Origin: Pseudomonadota bacterium
Lineage (GTDB): Bacteria; Pseudomonadota; Alphaproteobacteria; Rhizobiales; Beijerinckiaceae
DNA: 64,000 bases
Assembly: GCA_021781815.1 (NCBI GenBank)
Contig: JAJXWB010000004.1
Span: forward strand, 1 to 64,000
Direction: 5' to 3'
The translations under genes were made by a program, and so were the position numbers. Every line of letters begins with the position of its first letter. The first letter of the stretch is position 1. Below are positions 43,747-53,151 of the stretch, in pieces. Below the pieces are notes generated by a model. It did not search any database. It saw only the letters and a program-made list of their open reading frames with translations, and had not been told where the DNA came from.

Positions 43747-44499
43747 TTGTCCGAAGCTTCCGCGCAAGGGCCGGGCGCGTTGGCCGCGATCGACACGGCG
43801 CTGGTGTTCGCCGCGGGCCTTGGAACGCGCATGCGGCCAATCACTGACACGCTGCCCAAGCCGCTGGTGCGAATCGGCGGCCGCGCCATGCTCGACCATA
43901 TGCTCGACCGTCTGGCCGAAGCAGGCGTCGCGCGCGCCATCGTCAACGTGCATCACCTCGCCGATCAGATCGAGGCGCATCTTGCCGGCCGCACGCGCCC
44001 GCAGATCCTCGTCTCCGACGAACGCGACAAGCTGCTCGATCAGGGCGGCGGCATCCGCAAGGTCTTGCCGCTCCTCGGCGGCCGCGATTTCATCATCTGC
44101 AACACCGACGCCGTCTGGACCGAAGGCCCGCAATCGGCGCTTGCCGCGCTGATCGCGGCGTGGCGGCCAGCCGAGATGGACGTATTGCTGCTGGTGGCCT
44201 CGACGGCGACGAGCGTCGGCGTCGACTGGCCGGGCGACTTCCACATGGCGCCGGATGGGCGTCTGACCAAGCGCGGCGAGAGGGAAGTGGCGGCCTTCGT
44301 CTATGCGGGCGTCGGCGTCATCAAGTCGTCGCTGTTCGCCGGCGCGACGGATGAAGTATTCCGTCTCGCGCCCTATTTCTTTGACGCAGCGCGCGCCGGC
44401 CGTCTCTTCGGCATGCGGCTTGGCGGAACCTGGCTGCACGTCGGCACGCCCGCAGCCATCGGGGAGGCGGAGCGCGCGTTGGCGCGCTCGGCCGCCTGA
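43747..44499 (+). CDS. murU: Nucleotidyltransferase, MurU-like
   Basis: 250 residues from TTG 43747 right after the previous stop; GAGGGGG lies just upstream. The nucleotide-binding motif AAGLGTRMRPITDTLPKPLV is followed by LDHMLDRLAEAG, SDERDKLLDQGGGIRKVLPLLG and ICNTDAVWT, a sugar-1-phosphate uridylyl/mannosyl transferase fold. MurU makes UDP-N-acetylmuramate from MurNAc-1-phosphate, the product of AmgK. Its place next to an AmgK-like kinase domain makes this role likely. A general sugar nucleotidyltransferase remains possible. Confidence 0.83.
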   Translation: MSEASAQGPGALAAIDTALVFAAGLGTRMRPITDTLPKPLVRIGGRAMLDHMLDRLAEAGVARAIVNVHHLADQIEAHLAGRTRPQILVSDERDKLLDQGGGIRKVLPLLGGRDFIICNTDAVWTEGPQSALAALIAAWRPAEMDVLLLVASTATSVGVDWPGDFHMAPDGRLTKRGEREVAAFVYAGVGVIKSSLFAGATDEVFRLAPYFFDAARAGRLFGMRLGGTWLHVGTPAAIGEAERALARSAA

Positions 44500-44501
44500 G
44501 C

Positions 44502-47500
44502 GTGGCGCGCCGGCGCCTCTTTTCCATTCCGCCTGGCGTCGGCTTCCTGCCGACCTTCGTCGATGCGCTGCTCGAGGGCGACATCGTTCCCGGCGTCTCG
44601 CGCGCAGACGGACCGTTTGCGCTTGCCGACACGACGATCTACGTGCCGACTCGCCGCGCCGCGCGCGCGCTGTTAGCCGCATTCGCCGCTGGCGCGGGCG
44701 CCGGAGCGACGATGCTGCCGAGGGTGAGGCCGCTCGGCGCCGTGGATGAAGACGCCGAATTGTTCGCCCGCCCCGATGAGTCGCCTTTCGCATTCGCGCC
44801 AGATCTGCCTGACGCAATCGGCGACATACCGCGCCGTTTCATTCTGGCCCAACTTGTTCTCGGCTGGGCGCGCGCGCTCGGCGGAGCGATCGTGCGGGTC
44901 GATCGCGACGGAGTGCTGACGACGGATGCGCGGGACGCGCTCGCGGTCGGCGCGACGCCAGCCGATGCTGTTGCGCTCGCCGGCGAACTTGCCGGCCTCA
45001 TCGACGAGTTCATCGTCGAGGGCGTCCCCTGGTCGAGGGTGCATGACCTCGTCGCCGAAGACTATGATCGCTATTGGGGCATCACGACGCGCTTCCTGAA
45101 AATCGCGATCGAGCAATGGCCGGAACTGCTGCGCGCGTATGGTTTGATCGACGACGCAGAACGCCGGGCCAGACTGATCGACCGGGAGATCAGGCGACTG
45201 TCCGGCGCCGGCGGGGCGGAGCCGACGATCGTGCTTGGCTCCACCGGCACGAACCGCGCGACGGCGAAACTCATGCGCGCGATCCTCGGGCTTGAACGCG
45301 GCGCGGTCGTGCTGCCTGGCCTCGACCAGGGCATGCGGGACATGGACTGGCGCATCGTCGCTGGAGGCGACGGCGAAGCGCCCGTATTCGGCCATCCGCA
45401 GGCGATGCTGGCGCGTCTCATGCGCATCCTCGAATGCAGCCGCGACGATGTGCGCACGCTCGGCGCGCCGGCGCCGGCGCTGGCGAGCCGCGTGCGCTTC
45501 GTCTCGCAGGCGATGGCGCCGGAAGAATCGACAGCCGGCTGGCGTCCCTATCGCCAGGGTCGCGACGCCGAACTCGCCGCCGCGCTCGAAGATGTCGCGC
45601 TGATCGAATCGCCGGACGAGCGCACCGAGGCGCTGGCGATCGCTATCCGCTTGCGTGAGACGCTGGAGACGCCGGGCGCGACTGCGGCGCTTGTCACGCC
45701 TGACCGTTCGATCGCGCGGCGTGTGCAGGCGGAACTGCGGCGCTGGGGCATCGATATCGACGATTCCGGCGGCGCGCCGCTCGGCCAGATGCCGGCGGGC
45801 GCCTTTGCCCGCGCCGCGCTCGCCGCCGCCCGCGACCACAGCGATGTCGCGCTTGCGGCGCTGCTTTCGCACGAGGCTGTGGCGCCGGCGCAGGACCGCG
45901 CACGCACGCGGCAAGTCGCTGCGTTGCTGGAGATCGCCGTCCTCCGAGCGACTCCGCACGACCCCGACGCGCTTCGCCGCATCGATGTTGCGCGCGCGCA
46001 GGCGCAGGGTCATTTCGCTCATCCCGCCGCCAGGCGTATCGACGATAGCCAATGGACTGAAATAACCGATCTCATGTCGGCGGTGGGCGCAGCGCTGGCG
46101 CCGCTGCGCGCGCCGTTCGGGCCGCGCCCGCTCGCCGACTGGAGCGCCGCGCATCGCGAGAGCATGGCGCGGCTTTCGGCGGAGTCCGCAGCCCCTTTCG
46201 GCGACGACGCTGCGGCGCTCGACGGACTTTTTGTCGAACTCGAGGCCACGCAGGGCGCCGGTCAGAGCGCGATGCGCGTCAGCCTTGATGAATATGCGCG
46301 CCTGTTCGATACGCTCGTCGCGTCGCTCGTCGTGCGCGGTCAGCAAAGCGGCCATCCGCGACTCAGGATTCTTGGTTTGCTGGAAGCTCGCCTGCTCCAC
46401 GCCGATCTCGTCGTGCTCGCCGGACTGGACGAGACGGTCTGGCCCCCGCAGCCGAAATCCGATCCATTCCTCAATCGGCCGATGCGAGCGCAGCTCGGCC
46501 TGACGCCGCCCGAACGTCGTGTCGGGCAGAGCGCGCACGATTTCTGGATGGCGATAGGCGCGCCGCGCGTCGTGCTTACACGCGCGCTGAAGCGCGGCGG
46601 CGCGCCGACGGTCGCGTCGCGATTCCTGCAACGCTTGTCCGCGCTCGCCGACGTGAGCTTCGATGCAGTGCGGGCGCGCGGCGCAGAATGGACCGAGCTT
46701 GCGCGCCGGATTGATCTGCAGGCGACGGTCCGCTCCGCCGCGCGGCCCTCGCCCGCGCCGCCGCTGGACCTGCGTCCGCGCGCGCTGAGCGTGACAAAGA
46801 TCGAAACGCTGCGACGCGATCCCTATGCAGTCTATGCCGAAAAGATCCTGAACCTCGCGCCGCTCGGGCCGCTGGACGGTGTGGTCGACGTCGCCGAGCA
46901 GGGCACAGCCATTCACGACGCCTTGCACGAACTCGCCAGGCGCTGGCCGTCAGGGCCGCTGCCGCCCGATGCGCGCGACATTCTGCTCGCCGCCGCCCGG
47001 GAGAACTTGAGCGCCTTTTTCGTCGATCCCGGCTGGGCGGCGTTTCGTTGGCCGCGTCTGGTCGCTGGCCTCGATTTCGTTCTCGACTATGAGAGCGCCC
47101 GACGCCCGTCGCTCGGTATCGTGCATGGAGAGGTGGAAGGCCGCGTCGTGTTGACGCTCGCAGACGGGAGCGTGTTCAAGCTCTCCGCGCGCGCCGATCG
47201 CATCGAGGTCGACCGGGACGGGCGAGCGCGCATCATCGACTACAAGACCGGCGTCGCGCCGACCGCGAAACAGGCGAAGGCTGGCTTTGCCTCGCAACTG
47301 ACGCTGGAAGCGGCTATGGTGGAGCGCGGCGGTTTTGCGACGGTGGGCGCGCGTCCGGTCGATTCGGCGCTCTATCTCAAACTCGGCGGCCCGAACGGCG
47401 GCAAGGAAGTAGACATCACGCCGAAGGGGGAAGCTTTCGTCGATCTTGTGGCCGACCATTGGGCCGAGTTGCAGAAGATGCTCGAGTCCTGGCGCGATGT

Positions 47501-47612
47501 CGCGCAGGGCTATGCCTCGCGCCCGTTCGTGCAATATGCGTCGCGCTACAGCGATTACGATCATCTCGCGCGCGTCAGTGAATGGTCTGTATCGGGCGAG
47601 GATGGGGAATGA
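44502..47612 (+). CDS. addB: Double-strand break repair protein AddB
   Basis: 1036 residues from GTG 44502, two nucleotides after the previous stop. AddB is the partner of AddA in the helicase-nuclease that processes DNA ends for RecA; Alphaproteobacteria use AddAB instead of RecBCD. The RecB-type nuclease is at the C-terminus (LSARADRIEVDRDGRARIIDYKTGVAP, with the D-x-K motif near residue 912). The N-terminal part is a degenerate helicase fold (VPTRRAARALLAAFA). Stop and addA start overlap (ATGA). Confidence 0.95.
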   Translation: MARRRLFSIPPGVGFLPTFVDALLEGDIVPGVSRADGPFALADTTIYVPTRRAARALLAAFAAGAGAGATMLPRVRPLGAVDEDAELFARPDESPFAFAPDLPDAIGDIPRRFILAQLVLGWARALGGAIVRVDRDGVLTTDARDALAVGATPADAVALAGELAGLIDEFIVEGVPWSRVHDLVAEDYDRYWGITTRFLKIAIEQWPELLRAYGLIDDAERRARLIDREIRRLSGAGGAEPTIVLGSTGTNRATAKLMRAILGLERGAVVLPGLDQGMRDMDWRIVAGGDGEAPVFGHPQAMLARLMRILECSRDDVRTLGAPAPALASRVRFVSQAMAPEESTAGWRPYRQGRDAELAAALEDVALIESPDERTEALAIAIRLRETLETPGATAALVTPDRSIARRVQAELRRWGIDIDDSGGAPLGQMPAGAFARAALAAARDHSDVALAALLSHEAVAPAQDRARTRQVAALLEIAVLRATPHDPDALRRIDVARAQAQGHFAHPAARRIDDSQWTEITDLMSAVGAALAPLRAPFGPRPLADWSAAHRESMARLSAESAAPFGDDAAALDGLFVELEATQGAGQSAMRVSLDEYARLFDTLVASLVVRGQQSGHPRLRILGLLEARLLHADLVVLAGLDETVWPPQPKSDPFLNRPMRAQLGLTPPERRVGQSAHDFWMAIGAPRVVLTRALKRGGAPTVASRFLQRLSALADVSFDAVRARGAEWTELARRIDLQATVRSAARPSPAPPLDLRPRALSVTKIETLRRDPYAVYAEKILNLAPLGPLDGVVDVAEQGTAIHDALHELARRWPSGPLPPDARDILLAAARENLSAFFVDPGWAAFRWPRLVAGLDFVLDYESARRPSLGIVHGEVEGRVVLTLADGSVFKLSARADRIEVDRDGRARIIDYKTGVAPTAKQAKAGFASQLTLEAAMVERGGFATVGARPVDSALYLKLGGPNGGKEVDITPKGEAFVDLVADHWAELQKMLESWRDVAQGYASRPFVQYASRYSDYDHLARVSEWSVSGEDGE

Positions 47613-50600
47613 TCCGCGCCATTCCGCCCCGCACGCTCGCGCAGCAGCGCGCGGCCTCAGACCCTGCGGCCTCCGCATGGGTATCGGCGCATGCGGGGTC
47701 GGGCAAGACGCACGTATTGACGCAGCGCGTCGTGCGCCTGCTGCTCGAAGGAGTCGCGCCGGCGCGGTTGATCTGTCTCACATTCACCAAGGCGGCGGCC
47801 GCCAACATGTCGGAGCGCGTGTTCCGAACGCTCGCGCGCTGGACGCTCATGCCCGACGACAAGCTGCGCGCCGAGATCATTGCGACGGGCGCGCCGACGC
47901 CTGACGATCTGGACATTGCGCGCCGCCTGTTCGCCATCGCGGTTGAAACGCCGGGCGGACTGAAAATCCAGACGATCCACGCCTTCTGCGAGCGCGTGCT
48001 GCATCTGTTTCCATTCGAGGCGAACGCCCCCGCCGATTTTCGTGTCGTCGAGGATCTGGAACGGCTGGAGCTGGTGCAGGCCGCGCGCGCGCAGACCCTG
48101 GCGGCGGCGGCTGACGATCCGGCGCTTGAAGCGGCGCTCGCGCGTGTTTCTTTGGAAACATGGGATGGCGGCTTCGACGCCGCGCTCGATGCGCTGTTTG
48201 GGCGACGCGATCTCCTGCGCGACGCCGACGAGCTGATTGCCCGTCTTCCCGCCGCGCTCGGTCTCGCGCCGGACGAAACCGAAGCCGAGATCGAGCGGCG
48301 CATCATCCATGACGGCTTGCCCTGCAATGAATGGATGGCGATCGCGGACATGATGGCGAACGGGTCGAAGACCGACGCGGGAATCGCCGAAACACTCCGT
48401 GTCGCGGCGCGTCACGCGCCGCTTGGAAGCTGCGTCGAACCCTATATGTCTGTGTACCTCACCGACAAGGGAACGCTGCGCGCGCGGGTGGCGACGGCGG
48501 CTGTCGAAAAGATCAGCCCCGGCCTGCCTGCCCGGCTGCTGGCGGAAGGCGTGCGTGTCACCGCGTTGCGCGACAAGCTGAAGGCGGCGAACGCGCTTGC
48601 GCGCAGCGACGCGCTCATCACGCTCGCGGCCGACAGCCTGCGCCGTTACGCGCAAATGAAGCAGGCGCGCGGATTGCTCGATTTCGAGGATCTTATCATG
48701 CGCACGCGCAACCTGCTCGGGCGCGAGGGTGCGTCGTCCTGGGTGCTCTACAAGCTCGATGGCGGCATCGACCATATTCTCGTCGACGAGGCGCAGGACA
48801 CGAGCGAGGCGCAGTGGGACATCCTGCGCTCGCTTGCGGCGGAATTCACCGCGGGCGCCGGGGCGCGGCCGCGGCTGCGCACGTTCTTCGCCGTCGGCGA
48901 CGAGAAGCAGTCGATCTTTTCGTTCCAGGGCGCCGCGCCGGCGGAATTCGCACGCATGCAAACGGAGTTTCAGCGTCGCGCAGAAGGAGTGGGCCAGCGA
49001 TTTGCGCCCGTGCAGCTCGATCTCTCCTTTCGCTCGGCGCGTATCGTGCTGCAGGCTGTCGATGCGGTCTTCGCAAATCCGGTCGCCGCCCGCGGCCTCA
49101 CCGCGACGCCCGACCAGCCGCCGCGCCACCACGCGCTGAAGCAGGATATCGCTGGCCTGGTCGAAGTCTGGCCGGCGATCGAAGCGCAGAAGGTGGACGA
49201 TCCGCAGAGCTGGGCGCTGCCGGTCGACCTGACGCGCGAAAGCGATCCGCCCGTTGAACTCGCGCGCCGCATCGCGCGCAAGATCGCGGCGATGACCGCA
49301 AAAGACTCGGACGAGCGTGTGACGGGATTGGCGCCGGGAACGAAACGCCCGATCACGCCGGGCGACATCATGATCCTGGTGCGACGGCGCGACTCGTTCT
49401 TCGAGGCGATGGTGCGCGCGCTGAAGGACGAGCGCGTTCCGGTCGCTGGCGCGGACCGGCTCGACGTCGGGCGGCACATCGCCGTGAAGGACATGATCGC
49501 GGCTGCGCGCGTCACGCTCGCGCCGGACGACGATCTGACGCTTGCCTGTGTGCTGAAATCGCCGCTGTGCGGTCTCGACGACCAGGATCTGATGGCATTG
49601 GCGCCTCGGCGCTCCGGCAGTCTTTGGACCGCGTTGGCGCATTCGGACGAGCCGCGCCATCGTGCGGTCGCAGCGCGCCTCGAAAACTGGCGCGCGGGCG
49701 CGCGGCAGGAGAAGCCTTTCGATTTCTTCAGCCGATTGCTCGGACCCGAAGGCGGTCGCAAGGCGTTTCTGGAGCGGATTGGACCTGAGGCCGGCGACGC
49801 GCTCGACGAATTGCTGGCCCTGGCGTTGGCGCACGAACGGCAGGAGGGGCCGTCGCTCGTGGCTTTCGTGCATGCGCTTGAGACGATCGACCTGACGGTG
49901 AAACGCGACATGGAGGCTGCGGGCGGCCTCGTGCGCGTGATGACCGTACATGCAGCCAAGGGCCTGGAGGCGCCCGTCGTGTTTCTGCCTGACACCTGCG
50001 CGACGCCTGCGGCCAGCCACGATCCCTCGATCTTCGCGCTTGAGACGATCTCTGGCCAGGCGCTCGTCTGGTCGGCGCGCAAGGGCGGGGATCCGCCGGC
50101 GGTGGCGCTGCGCCGTGCAGCGGGCCGCGCGGAAGCCGACGACGAGTATCGCCGGCTGCTCTATGTCGCGATGACTCGCGCTGAGGAGCGGCTCTATATC
50201 GCCGGCTACGCGGGCTCGCGCGGACCTGCGGAAGGCTGCTGGCTCAATTTGATCTGCGCCGCGCTGGCGCCTTTGAGTGAGACGGCGGCGAATCCTGATT
50301 GGCCGGAGCAGAAGATCTTCCGTTTCGGCGAGCCTTTGCGCGGCGGCGAACCCATCGCTTTGGCGCTGGCCAGCGATGCGACGGAGCCCGACTGGCTGCG
50401 GCGCCGCGCGCCGGTGGAGCCCAATCCGGCGCCGCCGCTGCGACCATCGAGCGCGCTCACAAGCGCCGACGCCCCGGAGCGGGACGAGGCCGGCGCGCGC
50501 CGATCGGATGCAGCAGCTTTGACCCGTGGAGACCTGGTTCACTCGTTGCTGCAATCGCTGCCGGACGTCGAGGCCGCGCGGCGCCTGGACGTGGCGGCGC

Positions 50601-51016
50601 GCTATATTCGCGCGCGAATTTCCGGGATCGCGGCCGACGCGGCCGACGCGCTGGCGCGTGAGGCGGTCGGCGCGCTTGAAGCGCCGGATTGTGCGCCGCT
50701 GTTTGGCCCGCGGTCGCGCGCCGAAGTCGGCGTCGCCGCGCGGATCGAGCGCGAGGCAGGCGCGTGCATCGACGTGGTCGGGCGCATCGACAGGCTGGCG
50801 GAGGTCGGCGACGAGATCTGGATCGCCGATTTCAAGACAGGCGAATCGTCGATCGGGACGCCGCGCGCCTATATCACGCAGCTCGCGCTCTACCACGCGG
50901 CGGTGCGCCTGCTTTATCCGGCGCGCAATGTGCGGGCCTTCATTCTGTGGACGGGCGTGCGGCGCCTCGACGAGATCGACGCCGCGGCGCTCGATGCGGC
51001 GCTGGAGGCTGTCTGA
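47609..51016 (+). CDS. addA: Double-strand break repair helicase AddA
   Basis: 1135 residues from ATG 47609, coupled to addB. UvrD-type helicase motifs are in order: AHAGSGKTHVLTQRVV (Walker A), LICLTFTKAAAANM (Ia), ILVDEAQDTSEAQWDIL (II), VGDEKQSIFSFQGA (III), VMTVHAAKGLEAPVVFLPDT and YVAMTRAEERLYI (V-VI). A RecB nuclease domain closes the protein (GRIDRLAEVGDEIWIADFKTGES, D-x-K). It unwinds and trims broken DNA ends. It converges on kup, 7 bp between stops. Confidence 0.96.
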   Translation: MIRAIPPRTLAQQRAASDPAASAWVSAHAGSGKTHVLTQRVVRLLLEGVAPARLICLTFTKAAAANMSERVFRTLARWTLMPDDKLRAEIIATGAPTPDDLDIARRLFAIAVETPGGLKIQTIHAFCERVLHLFPFEANAPADFRVVEDLERLELVQAARAQTLAAAADDPALEAALARVSLETWDGGFDAALDALFGRRDLLRDADELIARLPAALGLAPDETEAEIERRIIHDGLPCNEWMAIADMMANGSKTDAGIAETLRVAARHAPLGSCVEPYMSVYLTDKGTLRARVATAAVEKISPGLPARLLAEGVRVTALRDKLKAANALARSDALITLAADSLRRYAQMKQARGLLDFEDLIMRTRNLLGREGASSWVLYKLDGGIDHILVDEAQDTSEAQWDILRSLAAEFTAGAGARPRLRTFFAVGDEKQSIFSFQGAAPAEFARMQTEFQRRAEGVGQRFAPVQLDLSFRSARIVLQAVDAVFANPVAARGLTATPDQPPRHHALKQDIAGLVEVWPAIEAQKVDDPQSWALPVDLTRESDPPVELARRIARKIAAMTAKDSDERVTGLAPGTKRPITPGDIMILVRRRDSFFEAMVRALKDERVPVAGADRLDVGRHIAVKDMIAAARVTLAPDDDLTLACVLKSPLCGLDDQDLMALAPRRSGSLWTALAHSDEPRHRAVAARLENWRAGARQEKPFDFFSRLLGPEGGRKAFLERIGPEAGDALDELLALALAHERQEGPSLVAFVHALETIDLTVKRDMEAAGGLVRVMTVHAAKGLEAPVVFLPDTCATPAASHDPSIFALETISGQALVWSARKGGDPPAVALRRAAGRAEADDEYRRLLYVAMTRAEERLYIAGYAGSRGPAEGCWLNLICAALAPLSETAANPDWPEQKIFRFGEPLRGGEPIALALASDATEPDWLRRRAPVEPNPAPPLRPSSALTSADAPERDEAGARRSDAAALTRGDLVHSLLQSLPDVEAARRLDVAARYIRARISGIAADAADALAREAVGALEAPDCAPLFGPRSRAEVGVAARIEREAGACIDVVGRIDRLAEVGDEIWIADFKTGESSIGTPRAYITQLALYHAAVRLLYPARNVRAFILWTGVRRLDEIDAAALDAALEAV

Positions 51017-51023
51017 TTCCGGA

Positions 51024-53015
51024 TCAGATCGTCACTTGCGCGCCGAGTTCGACCACGCGATCCGATGGGATCGAGAAAAACTCTGTCGCATTCGCCGATT
51101 GCTTGGACAAGGCGATGAACAGCTTGTCCTGCCAGTGCGGCATGCCCGACGAAGGGCTCGCCTTCAGCGAACGGCGGCCGAGGAAGAAGGACGTCGTCAT
51201 GATGTCGAACTTGAATCCGGCCTTGCGCAGAAGCGCCATCGCCGCAGGGATGCGCGGGCTCTCCATGAAGCCGAAATGCAGGGTGACGCGCGTGAAGTCA
51301 TCCGACAGCTTTTCAATTTCGTAGCGCCGGTCCGGCGCGACGCGCGGCATGTCCTCGGTCACGATGTTCATGAGGACGATGCGCTCGTGCAGGACCTTGT
51401 TGTGCTTGAGATTGTGCATGAGCGCGCTCGGGGCGACCATCGGGTTGGCGGTGAGGAACACCGCCGTGCCCGGCACGCGCGTCGGCTTGGACTTTTCCAG
51501 CATGCGCAGAAGATCGCGTGTCGGAATGGAATCGCGATCGGTCTTGGCGTTGAGAAGATGCGTGCCGCGCACCCAGGTCCACATCGTCACCATTGATGCT
51601 GCGCCGAGCGTGAGCGGCACCCAGCCGCCTTCGAGCACCTTGACCAGATTGGCCGCAAGGAACGCGAGGTCGACGGCCAGGAAGCAGGAGATGAACAGGA
51701 TCGCCGCCCACAAAGGCCAGCGCCAGAGTTTCCAGACGACGACGAAGGCAAGAGCGGTCGTGACCACCATCGTGCCGGTGACGGCGATGCCGTAGGCGTT
51801 GGCGAGGGAGTCGGACGTCTTGAACACGACGACGAGGACGAGCACGCCGATCAGCAGCAGGCGGTTGACGCGCGGGACGAATATCTGCCCTTCGAGCGTC
51901 TCCGACGTGTGGCTGATGACCATGCGCGGCAACAGACCGAGCTGGATCGCCTGCCGGATGATTGAATAGGCGCCGGTGATGACCGCCTGGCTCGCGATAA
52001 TCGTGGCGAGCGTCGACAGAAGGATGAGCGGTATGACGGCCCAATCCGGCGCGATCTGAAAGAACGGACTGAAATCGTTCGACTTCACGACGTCGAGATT
52101 GTTCAGGATAAATGCGCCCTGCCCGTAGTAGTTCAGGAGCAGCGAGGGCAGCACGAAAAACACCCAGGCGATCTGGATCGGCAGGCGGCCGAAATGGCCC
52201 ATGTCTGCATAGAGCGCCTCGGCGCCGGTGACGGCGAGAAACACCAGACCGAGCGTCGTGAAGCCTTGCCAGCCGTTCGAGAAAAGAAAAACGAGGCCGT
52301 TGACCGGATTGAACGCCAGCAGAATTTGCGGCGCATCGAGGACGTGCTTGGCGCCGAGCAGGCCGATCACGCCGAAGAACAGCACCATGACCGGGCCGAA
52401 GAAGGCGGCGACCCGGGCTGTGCCCTTGCTCTGAAACACAAACAGCGTGAACAGGATCGCCACCGTGATCGCGAGCACGTAGGGCGAGAAGTCGAAATAT
52501 TGCTGGACGGCGGGCAATTTCAGGCCCTCGACCGCCGAAAGTACGGAAATGGCGGGCGTGATGATCGCGTCGCCCGAGAATAGCGCGGCGCCGGCGACCC
52601 CCATCAGGAAAACGAAATGCGTTCGCTTGCCGAGCGCGTTTTGCGCCAGCGCCATCAGCGCGAGCGTGCCGCCTTCGCCCCGGTTGTCGGCGCGCATCAG
52701 GAACAGCACGTATTTGACGGTGACGGTGAAAATCAGCGCCCAGGTCAGCAGCGATACGATGCCGATCACTTCTCCCGGATTCACGCCCTCGACCTTGGCG
52801 TGGTCGAGCGAGGACTTGAGCGCGTAAAGCGGGCTGGTGCCGATGTCGCCGTAGACGACGCCGAGAGAGCCGAGGACCATCGGCCAGAAGCTGACGGCGT
52901 GGCCATGCGCGACGGCCGCCGCGCTCGAAGCCGGGACAGCGTCTGCGACGGGCGGGGGGCTCGACGCCTGCGGCGTGGCGCTGGGCTGGGAGACCGCCGG
53001 TTCGTTGTCCGCCAT
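51024..53015 (-). CDS. kup: Low-affinity potassium uptake protein Kup
   Basis: 663 residues from ATG 53015, where GAGG sits 7 nt upstream; ATG 53021 would add two. K+ is taken up with protons. About twelve helices start at SFWPMVLGSLGVVYGDIGTSPLYALKSS, the Kup signature, followed by SLLTWALIFTVTVKYVLFLMRADNRGEGG. The C-terminal ~170 residues are cytoplasmic. An Ala/Pro/Ser-rich N-terminal tail of about 45 residues precedes the first helix and is longer than in E. coli Kup. It is divergent from hrpB. Confidence 0.95.
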   Translation of the reverse strand: MADNEPAVSQPSATPQASSPPPVADAVPASSAAAVAHGHAVSFWPMVLGSLGVVYGDIGTSPLYALKSSLDHAKVEGVNPGEVIGIVSLLTWALIFTVTVKYVLFLMRADNRGEGGTLALMALAQNALGKRTHFVFLMGVAGAALFSGDAIITPAISVLSAVEGLKLPAVQQYFDFSPYVLAITVAILFTLFVFQSKGTARVAAFFGPVMVLFFGVIGLLGAKHVLDAPQILLAFNPVNGLVFLFSNGWQGFTTLGLVFLAVTGAEALYADMGHFGRLPIQIAWVFFVLPSLLLNYYGQGAFILNNLDVVKSNDFSPFFQIAPDWAVIPLILLSTLATIIASQAVITGAYSIIRQAIQLGLLPRMVISHTSETLEGQIFVPRVNRLLLIGVLVLVVVFKTSDSLANAYGIAVTGTMVVTTALAFVVVWKLWRWPLWAAILFISCFLAVDLAFLAANLVKVLEGGWVPLTLGAASMVTMWTWVRGTHLLNAKTDRDSIPTRDLLRMLEKSKPTRVPGTAVFLTANPMVAPSALMHNLKHNKVLHERIVLMNIVTEDMPRVAPDRRYEIEKLSDDFTRVTLHFGFMESPRIPAAMALLRKAGFKFDIMTTSFFLGRRSLKASPSSGMPHWQDKLFIALSKQSANATEFFSIPSDRVVELGAQVTI

Positions 53016-53151
53016 ATACATGCCTCGGGGAGACGCCCTTCCGGCCGGCTGGCCCGGCTGGGCCGCGCCCTATACGCTTTTTCCAGGCGTGAGAGAAGCC
53101 CTGCCGGCGCAGGATGCTTGTCCCGAAGCGGCGATCCTGCGATGAGCGGCC

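Noticed and set aside
47657-50896. 1079-codon minus-strand frame opposite addA
   Set aside because: addA has all helicase and nuclease motifs in order; the antisense frame is Arg-rich with no recognisable fold.
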